Shown in pieces: positions 58,401-64,000 of a stretch of 64,000 nt of DNA. Positions within the stretch are counted from its first letter, which is position 1; every line of letters begins with the position of its first letter. The translations under genes were made by a program, and so were the position numbers. The stretch is from positions 1,612,001 through 1,676,000 of the forward strand of contig JAUKUA010000004.1 of NCBI GenBank assembly GCA_030549175.1, given 5' to 3'. The DNA comes from Lasiosphaeris hirsuta (Eukaryota > Ascomycota > Sordariomycetes > Sordariales > Lasiosphaeriaceae). The notes below the pieces were generated by a model that had not been told where the DNA came from, ran no database searches, and saw only the letters and a program-made list of their open reading frames with translations.

Positions 58401-60251
58401 ATGGCCAACTCCCACGCACAGAGCGCCCCGAGCGCCCAGGACAACAACGTGGACGAGTACTATCCTATCTATATAGGCCGCAGCGATGGAAAGGCACACA
58501 CGTATCCAAAGCTCGACCATAACCCTCTAGATCCCAAATCCGAGGCCGATACCCAACAGCTGGAGAGATGGGAGGTTATTATTGCTGGCCACCTGGCGCA
58601 CCAGCTGGCCCCGAGTGATGACAGTGAGTTGAGGATTGATATCGCCCATGATATCGCCCACCACCGTGTACTAACACGCTTAGAAAAGCAATACAAACTG
58701 GCGGGCTTCCCTCACGGGTACGAGCTAAGATGCGCCGTGAGGAAAGACCAGGGGAGAGATTACTACTTGTATGGGCACCCGGCTGGACCAAAGTCCAACT
58801 ACCGGACTCCTGGCGACTTTGTTTTACACCTCCTCTGGCTAGTCAGTGATTCGACAGACTACAGCCAGTGCTCGTGTGACATTTGTGTCAAATGGGTCGA
58901 GCTGAACAAGGGAGCCGCCCCCGTGATAATTGTCCCAGCGGATGCCTCTTCACAGCAAGCTGCCTCAAATACGCCACCGCAGGCTGCGGCATCAGGAAGG
59001 GCTCCGGCCCAGCCCGTCCAGCCCGTCCAGTCCGCCCAAAAAGCACAAAAAGCATCTTCACAGCAAAAGGCGCCCGCTCAACCCAAGCCCCTGTCGGCAG
59101 GTCCTTCTCAGACAGCCGCTCCCTCTCAGCCAAGGGTAACCTCCCAGCCGGCAGCCCCGCCCGCGGCAGCGGCACCAGTCCCGGCACCGAACCCCCCGGG
59201 CACGACGGGTCCTTCCAATGTGTTCCGTGTAGGCGAGATGGTGTGGTACAAGGTGACAGCCTGGCGGCTAGGCCTGATCCTAGCCATCAACCCCAAGAGC
59301 GAAAATGTCGCCCAGGGCGACGGCAGTTTCAGCTTTGTGCTGGCACCACTGGGTCATGCTCTCCTAAAGCTACAAAACGTAGTCAAGGACGTCGTCGACA
59401 TGAGACCCTTTCTCACTTTCAGCGTGCCGAATGTGTCGATCGAAGAGTTACAGCATAAGTCATTCGAAGCCATTGACTGGCAAGCCTTTGCCATGCGCTA
59501 TTCCAACGAGCCAGACACCCAGAAGCGCCATTTACGCATGCAGATGGTTGGTCTAGAGGCGTCCAAGATGGCAGCCCGCTATATCAACGACTCCTTCTCT
59601 GTGTTCAACCCTCTCGGCCAAGAACCATCGCCCGATGGCCAGCATAACGTGCAGTACTTCACGGGCGTCTATCTGGGCGCCGAGATGGTGCGAGTGGGTG
59701 ACCCCCTCCGCGTCACGGCGCCACTCAACCCTGATGCCGCCCCCGATGCCCCCGTCGATACAACGGCTGTTATGCTCGTGTCCAAGATTCAACTTCTAGC
59801 CCCCTGGAACGGCGACGCTCCACCCACCCTGCAGTTCCAAGGCAATGTGTTCCGCGTCATTCGCGCGCCACTGCCGCATGGCCAAAACGTGATTCCACCT
59901 GCCCAGCTTGGCCCAGCCTTCGAGCAGGAACTTATGGCGCGCAACCAGATCGAGCGTGATAAGAGTATGCGATGGGGATGGAGCATCATTGAGCGCGACG
60001 CGGTGCGCGCCGAGACGGAAGTCCAGGGTCGGTTCTACGTTACGTACAGGTTGATGAATATCATCGATCGTGACCGTTTCCAGGCTGCCATACAACAGGG
60101 TGTTGTTGAAGAGGCGCAGACCTACCTCAACAACAGGTCACACAGCGGCTCGGGTGGGCACTATATCGGCCGGAGACAGGGACGGGCTGGAACTGTGGGG
60201 GCCGCGGTATCATCCACGTTTGTTGCGCCTGAAGGGATGGTGGAGACTTGA
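58401..60251 (+). CDS. CLR2: Transcription-silencing protein Clr2
   Basis: Clr2 is a scaffold of the SHREC histone-deacetylase and remodelling complex that silences heterochromatin in fission yeast. Exons: 58401-58623 and 58684-60251; predicted 596 residues. The start is MANSHAQSAPSAQ. The N-terminal Clr2 domain has YYPIYIGRSDGKAHTYPK, WEVIIAGHLAHQLAP and AGFPHGYELRCAVRK, ending with CSCDICVKW. A Pro/Ala/Gln-rich linker (residues about 165-250) leads to the second conserved region, FRVGEMVWYKVTAWRLGLIL, and a C-terminal part with FQGNVFRVIRAPLPHG. The 60-nt intron has a GTGAGT donor, TACTAAC branch site and TTAG acceptor. It is a stopless multiple of three, so an unspliced form would add 20 residues. 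An open frame extends upstream, but 58401 is the first ATG with family-like sequence. Confidence 0.87.
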   Translation: MANSHAQSAPSAQDNNVDEYYPIYIGRSDGKAHTYPKLDHNPLDPKSEADTQQLERWEVIIAGHLAHQLAPSDDSELRIDIAHDIAHHRVLTRLEKQYKLAGFPHGYELRCAVRKDQGRDYYLYGHPAGPKSNYRTPGDFVLHLLWLVSDSTDYSQCSCDICVKWVELNKGAAPVIIVPADASSQQAASNTPPQAAASGRAPAQPVQPVQSAQKAQKASSQQKAPAQPKPLSAGPSQTAAPSQPRVTSQPAAPPAAAAPVPAPNPPGTTGPSNVFRVGEMVWYKVTAWRLGLILAINPKSENVAQGDGSFSFVLAPLGHALLKLQNVVKDVVDMRPFLTFSVPNVSIEELQHKSFEAIDWQAFAMRYSNEPDTQKRHLRMQMVGLEASKMAARYINDSFSVFNPLGQEPSPDGQHNVQYFTGVYLGAEMVRVGDPLRVTAPLNPDAAPDAPVDTTAVMLVSKIQLLAPWNGDAPPTLQFQGNVFRVIRAPLPHGQNVIPPAQLGPAFEQELMARNQIERDKSMRWGWSIIERDAVRAETEVQGRFYVTYRLMNIIDRDRFQAAIQQGVVEEAQTYLNNRSHSGSGGHYIGRRQGRAGTVGAAVSSTFVAPEGMVET

Positions 60252-62208
60252 AAGGCCTATAAGGGGACGAATCAGGGGTTGGGTTATGGTGTACGATGTC
60301 TGTTGGGCACCCTGGTATGCCGAACATGCCATTGTGTGGGAAAAGGACGGGTGGTTGCGATCCCGGGATATCGTGAAGACGTGAAGACGGCAGTGACGTC
60401 TCTCTCAAGTGATGAGGAATAGCGGTGTTTAAAATAGTAGCATCAGGGGGTCAAAAGAAATAGAACAAGGCGTAACCAGCTATATGAAAGCAATGAAAAC
60501 ACGGTGCTAGTCACCTCGTATACCTACCTTTCTTTCCATGTGGTAACATCCTTTAGGTAAGCAGCGAAACCGGTGTCCCTGAGCTGGTCTTTCCCGCGAG
60601 AGCTAGCCGTTATGAGAACACATCCAAGACGGCAAACACAACCTAGATGCTCGCGACTAAACAGGGCAGGAGCAAAATAGTATAACCCCCTCCCCCCCTC
60701 CCCTAAAAAACCTCTCTTTTGATGAGTTTTCTCTCTTCACGGTTTTTCTCACCTCGAGGCCAAGTCAAACCCGCCGCTTTCTGTCTACACGATATCTAAT
60801 GCGGTGTCTTTCTCGTCCAGAAATTACCAGAGTCCAGTGGAAGAAGTCTCCTCCTGCCATCGGATATAACCTCCTGTCGCTGTTTGGCACGCCTAGGCAC
60901 TACACATGCGCTCTGCCGTACAACAGCCATGCTTGCGTGTGGTATCCTGGACCGCACTTCGTCTTGTCACCACGAATCGAAAGATGAAGCATGACGAGTT
61001 TCCTCGAAAAGAAGGGACTAAAGTGGGCCAAGATGAAGAGCTCGAGGCTCACAATTTAGTAGTCATGCTCAACGGAGCAGAATCTCTCCGAGTCCTTGGG
61101 CGTCAGGATGATGAAAGTAATCCTCCTTACTAATACGCTCACATGGCAGCTGGCGTGTAAACAAAAAGGGGTTGTTTACTTTGGCATGCCTGGTTGGATT
61201 TCAGTTGTGACCCACTTGTGACTTAACCCCTGAACGTCAGGCCGTCGACACGGAATTCCCCATTTTGGTCCTCGTCGAAGCAACCCATCATCCTCAGCAT
61301 CCGAAAAGGGACTCGGAGGTTGCATTGGGCGACAGCCACGCCCGATCGGATCATGTGCCAGCCCCTGCCCGCCTGCCTACATGGAAATCTCGGATTGTAG
61401 CCTTACGAAGGACGCGGCAGCAGAGGTACAGATAAGGGGCGATCGATGCTATTACACAAGATCCCGCCACCCTTCACCTTCATCTCATCGCTCACCGAAG
61501 GATTTCCCCGGCCGGGGACCTCAGCTCAGTTCAGGGGTATACACCTTGGGCGGCAGGAGCCAACTGGAATGACTACTCGCACAAGGGAATCGGTACCACC
61601 GAATCTCGCGGGATCATTTAATCCTGTTTACTCCGTACCCGTTCACAATAAGCAGCACAGGTACATCAGGATATCTGTCCCCAACCATGTGAGGGCCGCT
61701 GCGCTGCGAACTGCAGACGCAGTGATGGTTCATACCGCGGCGGCGGTGAAGGGCGCCCGGTGACCGCCGGTGCGAGACAGACAGTTTTGCGCAGCCCCAT
61801 CTCATGCAGGCGCGTCTGTGAGGGACGGTGTGTGCGTCGGTCGGGTGGGTGTGTGTGTGGTCACACCGGAGCTATTTGGCGGTGGTGTGCATGTGTGGAA
61901 AGGCAGAGTGACGAGACCAGATCGCGACGGCAGGAGGGATCCGAGCTCCGGCCTGGACCCGACTGTGGGTTGTTTTTTATTTTTATTTTTTCAAAATTTT
62001 TATTTTAGGGCCACCAAGGGGTTATTTTCCTCTTGTTTGGGTTTGGGTCTGAGGGGCAAAGGCTAGTTGCGCTCAAATGGGAACGAGATGCAGCGTGCGC
62101 TTGCGTTGCGTTTCATTGCATTGGGCTCGACTACCTAGAGGCGAGGTTGAGGAGGCGAAACCAAGCTCTCGACCATTGTGGATATCATATTTTGCTCTAT
62201 GTTACCTT

Positions 62209-62272
62209 GGATATCATATATTTTGGATATCATATATTTTGGGTATCATGTATTCTGGATATCACATTTTTT
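62209..62272. repeat. Four tandem copies of an AT-rich 16-nt unit
   Basis: GGATATCATATATTTT occurs exactly at 62209-62224 and 62225-62240, with variants at 62241-62256 and 62257-62272. A diverged copy starts at 62180. Each unit carries GATATC or a near match, so single strands could fold on themselves. Confidence 0.9.
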
Positions 62273-63190
62273 ATTGAGACAAAAGCGTTTTGACAACTCC
62301 GCGGGAACCAAAAGGGCATGACATGCTGCTGTCTCGGCCAGGCAATGTCTGGGGCCGGGCCGTGATAAGAGTCGGCTTGCGAGCAAGATGAGGCGCCTGA
62401 GACAACAAGACACAAGAAAATTGCACAAAGTCGGGCTCATTTTATGCTGCGGATGCTGTGCCTTCCCGAGGGGCTGGATCCGACGACTTGCCAAAACGGA
62501 GCCACCGTTTTCCATCGGAATTCCCAAATAGGCCTGGTGCTGGCCACCGGACATGGTTCAATTTGTTCGGTTCGAAATGTGTCAACTGTCGTAACGGTGG
62601 TTCGCATCAGGAAAATCTCACCGCCAAGGGAAGCCCGTGAACCTGATGAGCGATTGCACAACATAGCGAAAAGTCGCTCTGCCGTGTGCAGCATCGCAAA
62701 CCGGCACAGTCCGGTCCAAGCCATCGGGTCGGTCGAGCCAGTCCGCCCAACGGCAAGTGCAGTCGAAACAAGAAAATGTCTCGGTACGCGGCCGCGTGCG
62801 ACTCTTCCTCTCTCCCGCAGAACAAATGACATGATGGAAAGGAAAAAAAAAAAAACTCATATCTCTCGCCAAGGCCAGGTAAGGCAACGCATCCAACGCC
62901 CAAAGCAACCCTAAAACATCTAAATCCAGAAATTATCCCTCCCTCAGCATCGCATCTCCTCACCGTGGCAGCCGTGGCCGCAGTGGCGTCCAACAGAAGG
63001 ACCCCGCTTCGTCCGCTACGCCGCCGGTGAGGCGTTTGACGCCTCCTCGCTTGTTTTTTTGCTCTTTGTCTTTGCCTCAAAGTCAGCGGGCTGTGGGGAT
63101 CCCGACAGATTGGGAAACGGGGAGCTTCGGAATCCACTCAATTGGGTGGCGGGGCAGGACCTGAACCTGTGCCGGGTTTGAGAGGGGGAA

Positions 63191-63256
63191 GGGGGGGGGG
63201 GGGGAGCACTGGGCACTGGGCATTGGGTACTGGGTATTGGGTACTGGGTACTGGGG
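63191..63256. repeat. G14 tract followed by seven AYTGGGN heptamers
   Basis: Fourteen G (63191-63204) are followed, after three bases (AGC), by seven contiguous 7-nt units of the form A[CT]TGGG[CTG] at 63208-63256. The array is G-rich on the plus strand with regularly spaced GGG triplets, suited to quadruplex formation. It is not the TTAGGG telomere repeat. Confidence 0.9.
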
Positions 63257-64000
63257 GGTGGGAGAGGAAGAGGGTGGGAGCTGGGGTGCTAGGGTTCGTG
63301 GGTTCAGAGCGTCGATCAACTGTGGTTGGCTTCCCCGTTCTGGGGGCCAAGGCTGCCAAGTACTACTAGAACCATGCTGACCCCGAGTCCCGACCAGGAA
63401 AAGCTTTCTCAAGGCCGACGTACTGAGGCAATGTCGGCTCTGCTGTGTGAGAGGAACCTCAACACCGCAAATCGTCGACGAGTGAGAGAATCTTGGCTGA
63501 TTCCCGTGACAGCACACGAACGAGGCGCCTGTCAGATGCCCGGGTGCGTGACGTCGACCCGGGCACCCGGGGCAGTGGATAGGCACCGCGGTTTACACTG
63601 CCCTCCCCTTAATGTCAAAACGCCAGCCAATCATGCACTTCGGATCCACCCCGAAGGTCTTCGGAGCGCCGATTTTTCATGACACACTCACAACACGTGC
63701 AATGCAAAACACTAACCAACCAACAATCTTGGGGTGGGAAAATTCATCATATTCACCGAGCGTAGTTGAAGGTCCCCGCCTAGACTGGCCAATTCGGGGG
63801 GATAATGCGGGAAATCGAGCGACATGACTTTTGATTTATTCAAGAGATGAATCTCAGCCTCGTCCCTCGTCAACCCCCGCCTTCTCCTTTTGGCCAATCC
63901 GGCCGTGACAATCAACCAAGCACTCGTCGGGCTGACGACAAAGTCTGTCTCCTGAGCTCTCGAAGTTGTGGTCCCATTCAATCCAATCCCCGCTCCGCGA

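Larger units (their letters stand above)
60252..64000. other. 3.7 kb region with minisatellites, no gene recognised
   Basis: I find no frame with family resemblance on either strand. Open frames near 62607-63137 and 63083-63586 (minus) are driven by biased composition. Two tandem repeats are listed separately. A gene extending from beyond position 64000 could begin here unseen. Confidence 0.4.

Noticed and set aside
63208..63256. Telomeric or CRISPR-like array
   Set aside because: The unit is not TTAGGG, repeats are contiguous without spacers, and the genome is fungal.

Overview
This 64 kb window is nuclear DNA of a filamentous ascomycete. The evidence is the short introns (mostly about 50-80 nt, GTRNGT donors, CTRAY branch sites), GC-rich coding exons, and single-copy eukaryotic genes that look most like those of Sordariomycetes. 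Placement in the Sordariales or close to it is an inference. I recognise 20 protein genes, most with introns, and one broken gene. There is no operon, CRISPR array, rRNA or tRNA that I could find, and no secondary-metabolite cluster or intact transposon. Exon boundaries were set by hand from splice motifs, reading frame and recalled family sequence.

Layout. 0.4-3.8 kb (-): PMS1 mismatch-repair endonuclease. 7.0-10.5 kb (+): BST1 GPI inositol deacylase. 12.0-13.6 kb (-): monopolin subunit CSM1/PCS1. 14.4-15.8 kb (+): MSP1 AAA ATPase. 16.8-18.2 kb (+): cystathionine beta-lyase. 18.5-18.8 kb (-): a 67-residue two-exon gene I cannot name. 18.8-23.0 kb: gene-poor, G-rich DNA. 23.0-24.6 kb (-): TMS1/SERINC. 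25.5-27.3 kb (+): nodulin-like MFS transporter. 27.8-28.4 kb (+): AP-2 sigma. 29.4-32.0 kb (-): protein with two zinc knuckles. 33.1-34.0 kb (-): IST1. 34.6-37.7 kb (+): SPT3, split by a 2 kb first intron. 38.1-39.3 kb (-): PPM1/LCMT1. 40.3-41.4 kb (+): unknown multipass membrane protein. 42.3-45.3 kb (-): conventional kinesin. 46.4-47.0 kb (-): RAD6 E2. 48.0-49.4 kb (+): mitochondrial thiolase. 49.8-51.6 kb (+): CSN12. 52.8-54.3 kb (-): SUN-family wall protein. 56.7-57.5 kb (-): short-chain dehydrogenase pseudogene with three TAG stops. 58.4-60.3 kb (+): CLR2 silencing factor. 60.3-64 kb: no gene recognised, two minisatellites.

The genes are mostly unrelated housekeeping functions: genome stability and chromatin (PMS1, CSM1, RAD6, SPT3, CLR2), membrane traffic and lipid or wall biology (BST1, AP-2 sigma, IST1, TMS1, SUN), mitochondria (MSP1, thiolase), motors and signalling (kinesin, PPM1). 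Several pairs are divergent and probably share an upstream region: CSM1/MSP1, TMS1/MFS, IST1/SPT3, PPM1/membrane protein and RAD6/thiolase.

The most unusual places are the 2,030-nt SPT3 intron, which carries a long ORF running in frame into SPT3 exon 2 and a possible Hsp20 remnant; the small gene at 18.5 kb; the pseudogene whose stops fit RIP-type C-to-T change; and the zinc-knuckle gene, whose first knuckle is created only by splicing.
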